The notes beneath the pieces are model-generated. The model made no database searches. It had not been told where the DNA came from and saw only the letters and a list, made by a program, of their open reading frames with translations. From Candidatus Abyssobacteria bacterium SURF_17 (GTDB taxonomy: Bacteria; Abyssobacteria; SURF-5), in contig QZKI01000015.1 of assembly GCA_003598055.1 (NCBI GenBank), positions 1 to 64,000 of the forward strand: DNA of 64,000 nucleotides. The letters run 5' to 3'. Shown in pieces: positions 17,139 to 25,060 of this stretch. How positions within the stretch are numbered: position 1 is the stretch's first letter; every line of letters begins with the position of its first letter. The position numbers and the translations under genes are program-made.

Positions 17139-17189
17139 TGATTTTTCCTACTACATCATCTCGTGAGTTCGATTCTTTCATTACGAATC

Positions 17190-17541
17190 TGGTGGAGGCG
17201 GGGGGAATCGAACCCCCGTCCAAAGATATCACCCCGTGGGCCTCTACATGCTTACCTCGCGTTTTATCCTCACGACAAGTATCCCCCACGAGAAGGGTAT
17301 ACTTGCCGCCAGCCCGAAGAGATTCGCGCTGGCGAATCGGGCGGTTCGCTCACGCTATCCTGCTGGTCGACAGTCCTTCCCGCCCCGCAGGAAAGGCCGG
17401 GAGGACTGGGCAGCCTCTTAGGCCGCCATTGCGAGCTGATGCTCTGCAGTTACATTTTGGTCCCATCCGTTTAACGAGTGGTCGGGGAGCTCGGCATGCC
17501 ACCCATGAAGCAGCTATCTCTGTCGAACCCATTTCGCCCCC
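17190..17541 (-). ncRNA. ssrA: Transfer-messenger RNA (tmRNA)
   Basis: On the minus strand the 5' end GGGGGCG (17541-17535) pairs with CGCCTCC before the encoded 3' ACCA (ending at 17190), with the G.U wobble at the third pair that alanyl-tRNA synthetase recognises. The 5' part GGGGGCGAAATGGGTTCGACAG and the T-arm GGGGGTTCGATTCCCCCC are standard. The mRNA-like part follows a GTAACT element: GCA GAG CAT CAG CTC GCA ATG GCG GCC TAA (17447-17418), encoding the proteolysis tag AEHQLAMAA. The tag is short and lies close to the 5' half, as expected. The gene begins only 10 nt after the smpB stop, so the two are probably made from one transcript and the RNA is released by processing. It rescues stalled ribosomes with SmpB. 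Confidence 0.96.
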
Positions 17542-17551
17542 ATGGGCTAAC

Positions 17552-18010
17552 TCATTGGTGCTGCCTGTGTTTCAATTCTCGCTCAATTTCCCTGTCCGCA
17601 TCCCTCCTCTTGATCGCCTCACGCTTGTCATACTCTTTCTTCCCGCGCGCCAGCGCCAATTCCACCTTCGCACGGCCGCGAGAGAAGTATACTTTCAGGG
17701 GTATCATTGTCAGTCCCTTTTCCTCTGTCTTGCCGGTCAAACGTTTTATTTCCGCCTTATGGAGGAGCAGTTTCCTGCCACGCAACGGGTCGTGGTTCTG
17801 AATATTCCCGTGGGAATACGGGCTAATATGGGCGTTCACGAGGAAGATCTCACCGTTATCCACAGTCGCATAGCTGTCCTTCAAACTCATGCGGCCCTCG
17901 CGCAGAGACTTCACCTCCGTCCCCTGCAATACCATTCCGGCCTCAAAGGACTCAATGATTTCATAATTATGCCGCGCTTTGCGGTTGAAGACCACGATTT
18001 TTTCACCCAT
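17552..18010 (-). CDS. smpB: SsrA-binding protein SmpB
   Basis: The protein has 152 residues from ATG 18010 ([18 protein letters not shown]), the length and start typical of the family. The track's upstream extension to 18088 carries no homology. Its family features are the OB-fold blocks [62 protein letters not shown] and [45 protein letters not shown]. The basic C-terminal tail inserts into the mRNA channel of the stalled ribosome. It binds tmRNA, which is encoded immediately downstream. Confidence 0.97.
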   Translation of the reverse strand: MGEKIVVFNRKARHNYEIIESFEAGMVLQGTEVKSLREGRMSLKDSYATVDNGEIFLVNAHISPYSHGNIQNHDPLRGRKLLLHKAEIKRLTGKTEEKGLTMIPLKVYFSRGRAKVELALARGKKEYDKREAIKRRDADREIERELKHRQHQ

Positions 18011-18113
18011 AGCACCTATTATCATAACATAAAACGGCGTTGAACTCAAGGGTAGGTGACGTGATGCGTAATACATAAGACATTGCAAACAAATATCTTA
18101 TATGCATATTGCC

Positions 18114-18917
18114 TCAGTGAGAGCCGCGGGAGACTTCGTTGGGCTTCAGATTCGCAAGAGCCAGAGCCGCGCTGTTCAATTCTTCGTCCTGTGACTCGGC
18201 GGAAACGACGACTGACCCTGAAGATTCCGCCGTTGTTTTGACAATCGGATTGTGTCGGTGATTAAGAAGGTCCGCGAGTTCTTCGGCAGTGCGGTCGGAG
18301 TCGCAGTGGAAGCATTTGACCTTGATCTGAAGCCGTCTGACGATGAATTCCTGAACCAGGGCAGTTCGAATCTTTCCGTTGAGGTTCCTTTCGAGTTCCG
18401 AGATGTTTCCCTTTGGCAAATACTCCTCAGTCACGAGACTCCATCCTTCGGGCAGTTGAGTCGTTCTGATCTTGTGGTAGTGTATCGGGTCGGCTTGAAA
18501 AGCATGCGCAACCAACTCCTGCAACTGTGACGTGGTTGCGGCTATTTGAATGATCACGCCGTCCTTTGGCAGGATGAGGCTCCTGGCGCCGTCCGAGACG
18601 ACCAATTTCGTGTATCCGAATTCGAGCCAGTCAGCGTTAATCGGAAGGATGTAATTGACCTGTGCTTGCTGGTTGACATAGACAATGGTCTGATTGAGTA
18701 ATGCGTTTATCGGGAATCCGATCCTCAGGCGGACACGGAGCAGCTCCTGGGGCGAGGCCCAGACTTCACGGGCAATACTCATGTCCAGTGGAAGCGCTCC
18801 TTCGGAGAGCTTGACCACGGAGATGGCGTTTGCCTTCCCTGCGGATTCGGCAAGCACAGCCTGTGAACCCACAAGAAACGGCAAGATAAGCATGAACACG
18901 AAGGTTACCCTTTTCAC
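18114..18917 (-). CDS. Exported protein of unknown function downstream of the radical SAM gene
   Basis: The protein has 267 residues. The GTG start at 18917 has AAGGA 5-6 nt upstream and lies directly after the radical SAM stop. A clear signal peptide (VTFVFMLILPFLVGSQAVLA) indicates export. The mature part looks beta-rich in its first half (QTIVYVNQQAQVNYILPIN...LEFGYTKLVVSDGARSLIL). The second half is more helical, with a CxxC (KCFHCDSD) and the segment ELADLLNHRHNPIVKTTAESSGSVVVSAESQDEELNSA. I do not recognise a family. The tight coupling to the radical SAM gene on one side and smpB on the other suggests co-expression, but no function can be given. Confidence 0.7.
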   Translation of the reverse strand: MKRVTFVFMLILPFLVGSQAVLAESAGKANAISVVKLSEGALPLDMSIAREVWASPQELLRVRLRIGFPINALLNQTIVYVNQQAQVNYILPINADWLEFGYTKLVVSDGARSLILPKDGVIIQIAATTSQLQELVAHAFQADPIHYHKIRTTQLPEGWSLVTEEYLPKGNISELERNLNGKIRTALVQEFIVRRLQIKVKCFHCDSDRTAEELADLLNHRHNPIVKTTAESSGSVVVSAESQDEELNSAALALANLKPNEVSRGSH

Positions 18918-18918
18918 G

Positions 18919-20559
18919 TTAATCCTTTCTAAGGCCCTTGTTATTCTGCGCTGCGGGCGGCGTGATTGACTGCCAGGGGCGCACGCAGCCGCTTTCGGCC
19001 TGAGCGTCGGTATACGTCTTCAGCTTATCGCCAAATTCTCGCATGGCCTGTGCGAGCGATTGCCCGCGCGCGATCATTTCAATAAGGGCGGCAACAGTCC
19101 TATCCCCGCGCGCGAACACACACTGGAGTCGCGCCATACGAGGACTTTCAAGGGTCAAGCGGGTATTCGCGACCCGGGCCAATCCTCGACGCAAGAGCTT
19201 AATGCGTCTTGAGAGCACGGCTGCGTCCGCGAACGCAACGGATTCCAGAGGAGTGAACGGTTTCGGCACAAACGGCGCCGTGCACACGGTGAGTCTCCCC
19301 ATCTTCCGTGAGCGTTTCGCCGCGCGACGCATCCTCAGGCGCACAAGTTTAGCAAGTTCGACAATGGCCTCCACATCATCATCCTCTTCGCCCGGAAGAC
19401 CGATCATGAAGTATAACCTGAAGTTGATTATACTATGGTTGAGCGCCAAGTCAACAGCGGAGAGAAGCGCCTCGGCGGTGATTCTCTTACCGGTCAGCAC
19501 GCGGAGTTTGGCCGAAGCGGTCTCAGGCGCTAGTGTAAGCGTGCGTTGTCCGCTCGCCTGCATGCCCGCGAGCAGGTCTTCGGTTATAAAATCCGCCCTG
19601 ACAGATGAGACGGAGAACCCGAAGCCGGTATTCAACAGGAACGCGAGCAACTCGTCTCTCTGAGGGTAGTCCGAGAGGTCGGATGTCACAAGACCCACGG
19701 TGTTCGACAATCCACGGGCCGAGAGGATTCGATTCTTGAGTGAGTCCAATGAGCGGTTGCGCCTCAAGTAGATGTGACAGGCGGAGCAAAACCTGCAGTT
19801 ACGTCTGCACCCGCGCCCGAGCTCGACCAGGAACATATTCGCAAATTCAGTGTTCGGAGTCACCAGAACCGACGCGCATGGATATTCGTCGAGGTCGGCG
19901 ACGACACGGCCCGTGATGGGAAGGCCGCTGCCGTTCCTGTTTTCCATGCCGACCAGTTCTCCCTTGGCTGAATATACGGGATTGTACAAGCTGGGCACAT
20001 ATACTCCCGGAATCTGCGAGAGCTCCCGCAGTGTGGCTGTCCTGCTGAACGCGTTCTCACGCGCCTTGGAGACCACCGTCATGACCTCGCCAATAGCTTC
20101 CTCGCCCTCGCCGATGACGCAGGCATCAATGTAGTCGGCAAGCGGTTCCGGATTGGAGAACATGCACGGGCCGCCGGCGATTATGAGTGGGTGGGATTCA
20201 TTCCTCTCGGTGGCTCGCAAGGGGACGCGCGCCGCCAGAAGCGTCTTCGGCACATTGGGGTAATCGAGCTCGAAGGAAATCGAAAACGCGATGACGTGAA
20301 AGGCTCCGAGCGGAGAGCCGGTTTCCAGTGAGCTTCCGAGCAGATGCTCGTCACAGAAACTTCGCTCGCACAGGCAGTCAGTCCTTGTGTTGAGGATGCC
20401 ATAGAGCGTATGGACCGCAAGGTTTGACATGCCGGTGTGGTAAGTATTCGGGAAGACAAGACACACGGCAAGCGGTGCACTCCTCTTTGGCATAAGACCG
20501 CGTTCTGCCGAGAGGAGAGAGCGTCGACACTGTTCTGCCTGAGAACGCCTTCTGCCCAT
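18919..20559 (-). CDS. B12-binding-type radical SAM protein (COG1032/TIGR03960-like)
   Basis: The protein has 546 residues. An N-terminal Rossmann-like domain (LAVCLVFPNTYHTGMSNLAVHTLYGILN...IIAGGPCMFSNPEPLADYIDACVIGEGEEAI) is the typical vitamin-B12-binding-like part of this group. The radical SAM core follows with GRGCRRNCRFC, giving the CxxxCxxC that holds the 4Fe-4S cluster. It continues with the TLAPETAS and FMIGLPGE blocks. The best match I can suggest is the TIGR03960 type of uncharacterised radical SAM proteins. In many bacteria these sit near a TIGR03936 partner, which is absent here. The chemistry is unknown. It lies between ftsZ and an exported unknown protein. Confidence 0.85.
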   Translation of the reverse strand: MGRRRSQAEQCRRSLLSAERGLMPKRSAPLAVCLVFPNTYHTGMSNLAVHTLYGILNTRTDCLCERSFCDEHLLGSSLETGSPLGAFHVIAFSISFELDYPNVPKTLLAARVPLRATERNESHPLIIAGGPCMFSNPEPLADYIDACVIGEGEEAIGEVMTVVSKARENAFSRTATLRELSQIPGVYVPSLYNPVYSAKGELVGMENRNGSGLPITGRVVADLDEYPCASVLVTPNTEFANMFLVELGRGCRRNCRFCSACHIYLRRNRSLDSLKNRILSARGLSNTVGLVTSDLSDYPQRDELLAFLLNTGFGFSVSSVRADFITEDLLAGMQASGQRTLTLAPETASAKLRVLTGKRITAEALLSAVDLALNHSIINFRLYFMIGLPGEEDDDVEAIVELAKLVRLRMRRAAKRSRKMGRLTVCTAPFVPKPFTPLESVAFADAAVLSRRIKLLRRGLARVANTRLTLESPRMARLQCVFARGDRTVAALIEMIARGQSLAQAMREFGDKLKTYTDAQAESGCVRPWQSITPPAAQNNKGLRKD

Positions 20560-20605
20560 TCATCCTTCGCGAGAGTTCGTATGGAAAATTGAACGAGTGA
20601 TTCGT

Positions 20606-21811
20606 TCAGGCGTCGCCCAGCGCGTGCTCACAGGACACCTTCTGCATTCCTTTTCGCCGGATAAACGTAGGAACCTCAAGGTTTTCCTTATAGAGTTTTT
20701 CATTGCTCTTTGTATGGGCTACCTTCATTTTCTTGCCGGCGGCATGTCTAGCGAAAGCAGGCGTGCTCGCGAGCTCCTCGAACGAGAACAGCTCCATCGG
20801 CCTGCCCGTTTCGTGAGCGACGGCTTTCTGAGCGCGTTCTTCATCCGTCTTGAAGCCGGTTGCGATAACTGTCACCTTTATTTCATCAGTGAGGTCCGGG
20901 TCGATTACCGCGCCGAAGATGACGTTCGCTTCACGGTCGGCCGCTTTCGAGATGATTGTCGCCGCCTCGTTGACTTCGTAAAGGGCGAGGTCGGTGCCGC
21001 CGACGATATTGATGATGACGCCGGTTGCTCCGCTCATATCCGAGCTTTCGAGAAGCGGCGACGTGATCGCTTTCCTTGCGGCCGTGGTGGCCCGTCCCTC
21101 ACCCGAGGCGGACCCGACGCCCATGAGGGCGGAACCAGTGTTCGACATGATGCGGCGGACATCGTTGAGGTCGAGATTGATGAGGCCGGTCATCGTGATG
21201 AGACCGGAGATACACTCCACTCCTTGCCTCAGGATGTCGTCGGCCATTCGGAACGCCTCCACGATCGTGGTGCTCTTGTTGACCATCTCCACTTCAAGGA
21301 GCCTTTGATTGGGGACGACGATTAATGTATCGACGCACTTTCGAAGCTCTTCAATGCCGGCTTTGGCATTGTCGTGACGCGGTTTACCCTCGAAGTGGAA
21401 CGGTCTCGTAACGATGCCGACCGTGAGCGCGCCCATGTTCCGGGCAACCTCGGCGATAACGGGACCGGCTCCCGTGCCGGTTCCACCGCCAAAGCCGGCG
21501 GTCACAAAAACCATTTCCGCTCCCTTTAGTGTCTCGCGGATAAGGTCGACGTCCTCCAAAGCGGCTTGTTTTCCTACTTCCGGGTTTCCGCCTGAGCCGC
21601 GTCCTTTGGTGAGCACTGCGCCGACTTGCATCTTCAGGGGCGCACGCGCACGCTCGAGAGCCTGGGCATCCGTATTGACCACGATGAACTCGACACCCGT
21701 AATCCTCGCCTCCATCATGTGGTCAACGGCATTGCTGCCACCGCCGCCGACGCCGATAACGATAAGACGGCCTCCCGTATTCGGTTCGTCAACAAGTTCA
21801 ATAAAAGCCAT
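20606..21811 (-). CDS. ftsZ: Cell division protein FtsZ
   Basis: The protein has 401 residues from ATG 21811 (MAFIELVDEPNTGG), which is preceded by AGGGTG at a 7-nt distance. The track's earlier ATG at 21832 has no such site. This tubulin-like GTPase forms the Z ring. GTP-binding motifs are VIGVGGGGSNAVDHM, FVTAGFGGGTGTGAGPVIAEVA (~103-120) and the T7-like loop SGLITMTGLINLDLNDVRRIM. The C-terminal linker is short. The conserved C-terminal peptide VPTFIRRKG, which binds FtsA and other partners, is followed by an extra 11-residue tail. It follows ftsA by 6-27 nt. Confidence 0.97.
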   Translation of the reverse strand: MAFIELVDEPNTGGRLIVIGVGGGGSNAVDHMMEARITGVEFIVVNTDAQALERARAPLKMQVGAVLTKGRGSGGNPEVGKQAALEDVDLIRETLKGAEMVFVTAGFGGGTGTGAGPVIAEVARNMGALTVGIVTRPFHFEGKPRHDNAKAGIEELRKCVDTLIVVPNQRLLEVEMVNKSTTIVEAFRMADDILRQGVECISGLITMTGLINLDLNDVRRIMSNTGSALMGVGSASGEGRATTAARKAITSPLLESSDMSGATGVIINIVGGTDLALYEVNEAATIISKAADREANVIFGAVIDPDLTDEIKVTVIATGFKTDEERAQKAVAHETGRPMELFSFEELASTPAFARHAAGKKMKVAHTKSNEKLYKENLEVPTFIRRKGMQKVSCEHALGDA

Positions 21812-21838
21812 GGTATTCACCCTTTCCGGCACATCCTT

Positions 21839-23080
21839 TTATAGGTTCGTTCGCACCCATTCTCCGACACGCTCGAATAACTTTCCGAATGTTCCGAATA
21901 CGCTCGGACCGAAGGTGTCTCGCTTGCCACGCTGGTACAGTCCGTGGCGCGCGAGGCCCGTCACGGTGGCATAGGCGGGGGAATCCAATCCCGGGAAATC
22001 CTCGCTATTGGCGATGTATCTGGGCTTGCCAATTCTCACCGGGCATCCGAATATCCCCTCCGTCATTTCCACAATGCCGGGAAGCAGCGATGCGCCGCCG
22101 GTGAGAACAACGCCGCCTCCTATCAATTCGTTGTAGCCCGTGAGCTGAATCTCCATCTGGATGAGTCGCATGAGTTCATCCATCCTGATCTCGATTATCT
22201 CGACCATCTCTCTGAGCGCAACCTCGCGGTCGCGCCGGTCTCCCACGCTCGGGACGGCGATGGTCTGCCCGTTGCTTATCATCGAGACAAGAGCGCAGCC
22301 GTAGGACCTCTTGATTGTTTCGGCTCTCTCGTGAGGTGTGCGAAGTCCGAGGGAGATGTCTCGTGTCACATGTTCTCCGCCCAGGCTGACGACCTCACTA
22401 TGCCGAACGGTTCCATTCAAATAGATGACGATGTCGGATGTTCCGCCGCCAATATCCACCATCGCGACCCCGAGGTCTTTTTCATCTTCCGTGAGTATCG
22501 ATTCCGCGGATGCCATAGGCTCAAGGACAATGCCGTCGACGTCAAAGCCGGCTCGATTGATGCTCTTTATGAGATTCTGCACGGAGGTCACTGCCCCGGT
22601 AATAATATGGACATCCACCTCGAGCCGTACGCCCAGCATGCCGACGGGGTCGCGAATGCCGTCCTGTCCATCGATGATGAATCCATAGGGAATAACATGA
22701 ACGACTTCCCTGTCAATAGGTATTGCCACTGCTTTGGCCGCCTCGATGGCACGCTTCACGTCATCCTGGGATATTTCTTTGTCGTGCCTGCCGACGCCGG
22801 TCATTCCGCGACTGTTCTGGCTCTTGATGTGACCGCCGGAGATGCCGACGATAACCGAACTGGCGTCGATCCCGGCTTGATTTTCGGCCTCCTCGACCGC
22901 CTGTTGGATAGCCGCAATGGTGCGCTCGATGTTTACGATGACCCCCTTACGGAGTCCGTCGGACTTGCTCTCGCTGAAGCCGAGGACCTTCACCGTCTGG
23001 TCAGGTCCCGGCTCCCCGATGAGCGCGCATACCTTGCTCGTGCCAACGTCAAGAGCTACTAGTGGAGTTTCCCTCGCCAT
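21839..23080 (-). CDS. ftsA: Cell division protein FtsA
   Basis: The 413-residue actin-like ATPase tethers FtsZ to the membrane. It starts with MARETPLVALDVGTSKVCALIGE (phosphate 1 motif). It has the FtsA-specific 1C subdomain (SGGHIKSQNSRGMTGVG...VIPYGFIIDGQDGIRDPVGM) and the phosphate 2 motif VAMVDIGGGTSDIVIY. The adenosine motif is GVVLTGGASLLPGI. The C-terminus ends in an amphipathic stretch (VFGTFGKLFERVGEWVRTNL), the membrane-targeting helix. It is followed directly by ftsZ. A 74-nt gap separates it from ftsQ. Confidence 0.97.
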   Translation of the reverse strand: MARETPLVALDVGTSKVCALIGEPGPDQTVKVLGFSESKSDGLRKGVIVNIERTIAAIQQAVEEAENQAGIDASSVIVGISGGHIKSQNSRGMTGVGRHDKEISQDDVKRAIEAAKAVAIPIDREVVHVIPYGFIIDGQDGIRDPVGMLGVRLEVDVHIITGAVTSVQNLIKSINRAGFDVDGIVLEPMASAESILTEDEKDLGVAMVDIGGGTSDIVIYLNGTVRHSEVVSLGGEHVTRDISLGLRTPHERAETIKRSYGCALVSMISNGQTIAVPSVGDRRDREVALREMVEIIEIRMDELMRLIQMEIQLTGYNELIGGGVVLTGGASLLPGIVEMTEGIFGCPVRIGKPRYIANSEDFPGLDSPAYATVTGLARHGLYQRGKRDTFGPSVFGTFGKLFERVGEWVRTNL

Positions 23081-23154
23081 AGCCGTTTCTGCACCTGCCT
23101 TTCCGCTCTACCCGCGCCTTTCGCCTTGACCTGTTTTCGTTCTTCCGCTCGGAC

Positions 23155-24114
23155 TCAGCTTCCTTTGAACTTGGCGGGTACGGTGGCTTCGAACCTCAGG
23201 TCGACCCGTTCCAAGTTGGCGATATCGAGATGTTCGTTTCGTCCTATCTCTTCCGCTACCTTAGCAAGCCTCCAGAGTTTTCCCTTCATGTCACCCGAGC
23301 CGAGAATGATGCTTGCACCCGACTGTTCCGCGACCATGAGGATATTGGAGGGATTATCTATATTTATTTCAGAGACCCTGATGGAGTCCGTACATCCCAT
23401 CGAGCCGAGCGCCTCGACTATGCGCAGCGCTGTATCAACACCTTCCGCCTCGGCAACATCGCCTATTTCAAGGCGTTCGAGCTTTTTGCCCGTGATGATG
23501 GGAGCATTGAACACATCGCCCGGCTCAAACGGCGCGAAAACCTTGCCTTCCCCGTCTATATACAAGAGCTGTCGCGAGAGAATGAGCGCCAAGGGCTGGC
23601 GCTCGCTGACCTCGATGTAAATTTCGTTCGGAAGTTTGCGCTTGACGCATGCGCGGCTGATTCGGGGAATCTCTTCGACACTCTCTGCGGCCCTTGTGAG
23701 GTCAATCGAGAAAATATTCATTCCCTCCGCGGCGCCGGAGCTCTGCATTATGGTCTCGGCGGTCTCATGCGTGTTCCCTGTGACGCCGATATGGGCAATC
23801 GCAAATCGTGGGGATGAACGCAGATAGCTGAGCACATCCGCCGTGACCACAATCACTACGATCACAAGAAGGACGAGCTTCACTCCGGATGCAACTGCGC
23901 GAGCGATTCGCTCCCTCCTCGCCACGAGCACCCGCTGTCTCCGTTTCACGTTTTGCCGCCGCTTGGGAGCGCTGTTGGCCGTCTGAATAATCTTGGTGTT
24001 TCCCTTCGAGAATCTTCCGACGAAGATGCGCCGCGGGTCTCCGCGCTTGAGCGTCTGGCGCAGGTCGTCCCATTCCGTGAGCAGCTTGAACGCCTTTTTC
24101 AGCAATTCTCTCAT
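23155..24114 (-). CDS. ftsQ: Cell division protein FtsQ
   Basis: The protein has 319 residues. A long basic cytoplasmic tail (~78 residues, KRRQNVKRRQRVLVARRERI) precedes one transmembrane helix (LVLLVIVVIVVTADVLSYL). A periplasmic POTRA domain (FAIAHIGVTGNTHETAETIM...ISRACVKRKLPNEIYIEVSERQPLALI) and the FtsQ/DivIB beta domain follow. FtsQ links early and late divisome proteins through FtsB/FtsL. Its ATG overlaps the murB stop (ATGA). The N-terminal tail is longer than in most Gram-negative FtsQ proteins. No ddl gene lies between murB and ftsQ, where many proteobacteria have it. Confidence 0.92.
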   Translation of the reverse strand: MRELLKKAFKLLTEWDDLRQTLKRGDPRRIFVGRFSKGNTKIIQTANSAPKRRQNVKRRQRVLVARRERIARAVASGVKLVLLVIVVIVVTADVLSYLRSSPRFAIAHIGVTGNTHETAETIMQSSGAAEGMNIFSIDLTRAAESVEEIPRISRACVKRKLPNEIYIEVSERQPLALILSRQLLYIDGEGKVFAPFEPGDVFNAPIITGKKLERLEIGDVAEAEGVDTALRIVEALGSMGCTDSIRVSEINIDNPSNILMVAEQSGASIILGSGDMKGKLWRLAKVAEEIGRNEHLDIANLERVDLRFEATVPAKFKGS

Positions 24115-25043
24115 CGGCAGCAGTCTCTTCCGAGAATCTCGATTTCCTCCACAAGCTCGACACCGGCCTCGCTGCGAGCCCGCTCTTTTATCTCTGCAAT
24201 GAGCGAGAGCACTTCCGCTGCCGTGGCCGAACCGGTATTGAGGATAAAGTTGGCGTGAAGCGGCGATATCAGGGCGCCCCCCCGGGCGCGCCCCTTGAAC
24301 CCGAGCGCCTCTATCACCGCGCCGGCATAGCGACCAGATGGATTCTTGAAGACGCTCCCGGCGCTTCTGAAGTTAAGAGGCTGTGTCTTTGCTCTGCGGG
24401 CGAGATAATCCTCGACGCGAGCGGATACCTCGGACGGGTCCGCTTCTCTCACCGCAAGCTCTGCTTCAAGGACCACGCCACAGGAAGCGATGGTGCTCTT
24501 TCTATACTCGAACAACGCTTCGCGCTTGGTTACCTGTCGGGCCATTTGTTTCTGCGGGTCGTAGACATGGGCGCTGATGAAACTGTCGCCTATGCTGCTG
24601 CCCCATGCGCCGGCATTCGTAACGAGCGCTCCCCCGACAGAGCCGGGTATGCCGATGCAAAACTCAAGCCCCTGCAGACCTCGCTGACAGGTGAACTTAA
24701 CGAGAGCATTCAGCGCGACGCCTGAGCCGACGCGGACGAGAGAGGAATCGGCCTCGAGGTTCTTACATGCTTTGTTGAGGCTGATGACCACTCCCCCGAT
24801 TCCGCCGTCGCGCACAAGGAGGTTCGTGCCGCGTCCCACGACTTTGTGTGGGATCTTTTTTCTTGCGCAGAAATCGAGCACGGCAATGAGTTCCTCGCAG
24901 GTTTCCGGCTCAGCCCACACATCGGCCGGGCCCCCTATCCCGAACGAGGTATGCCTTGACATCGGCTCATGCCTCTTGAGTCGGCCTCGCACGAGCGACC
25001 CGATTTCTTCATACTCTGCGTCGCTTATCGTCTTCATGTCCAT
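24111..25043 (-). CDS. murB: UDP-N-acetylenolpyruvoylglucosamine reductase MurB
   Basis: The protein has about 310 residues. I suggest the ATG at 25043 (MDMKTISDAEYEEIG) as start. The GTG at 25073 in the track would overlap murC and has no better site, so this is uncertain. This FAD enzyme reduces UDP-GlcNAc-enolpyruvate to UDP-MurNAc. Motifs are MSRHTSFGIGGPADV, HKVVGRGTNLLVRDGGIGGVVI (FAD site), GLEFCIGIPGSVGGALVTNAGAWG, FEYRKSTI and RSAGSVFKNPSG, with the Ser acid/base region, and a final Glu region SGVELVEEIEILG-like end (AGVELVEEIEIL). The length and the FEYRKST form suggest type II MurB, without the extra loop of E. coli MurB. Confidence 0.95.
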   Translation of the reverse strand: MDMKTISDAEYEEIGSLVRGRLKRHEPMSRHTSFGIGGPADVWAEPETCEELIAVLDFCARKKIPHKVVGRGTNLLVRDGGIGGVVISLNKACKNLEADSSLVRVGSGVALNALVKFTCQRGLQGLEFCIGIPGSVGGALVTNAGAWGSSIGDSFISAHVYDPQKQMARQVTKREALFEYRKSTIASCGVVLEAELAVREADPSEVSARVEDYLARRAKTQPLNFRSAGSVFKNPSGRYAGAVIEALGFKGRARGGALISPLHANFILNTGSATAAEVLSLIAEIKERARSEAGVELVEEIEILGRDCCR

Positions 25044-25060
25044 TCTGGAGCAGTGGACCC

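Noticed and set aside
21944-23062. 372-codon plus-strand ORF opposite ftsA
   Set aside because: It is antisense to a complete ftsA and has no domain or start signals.
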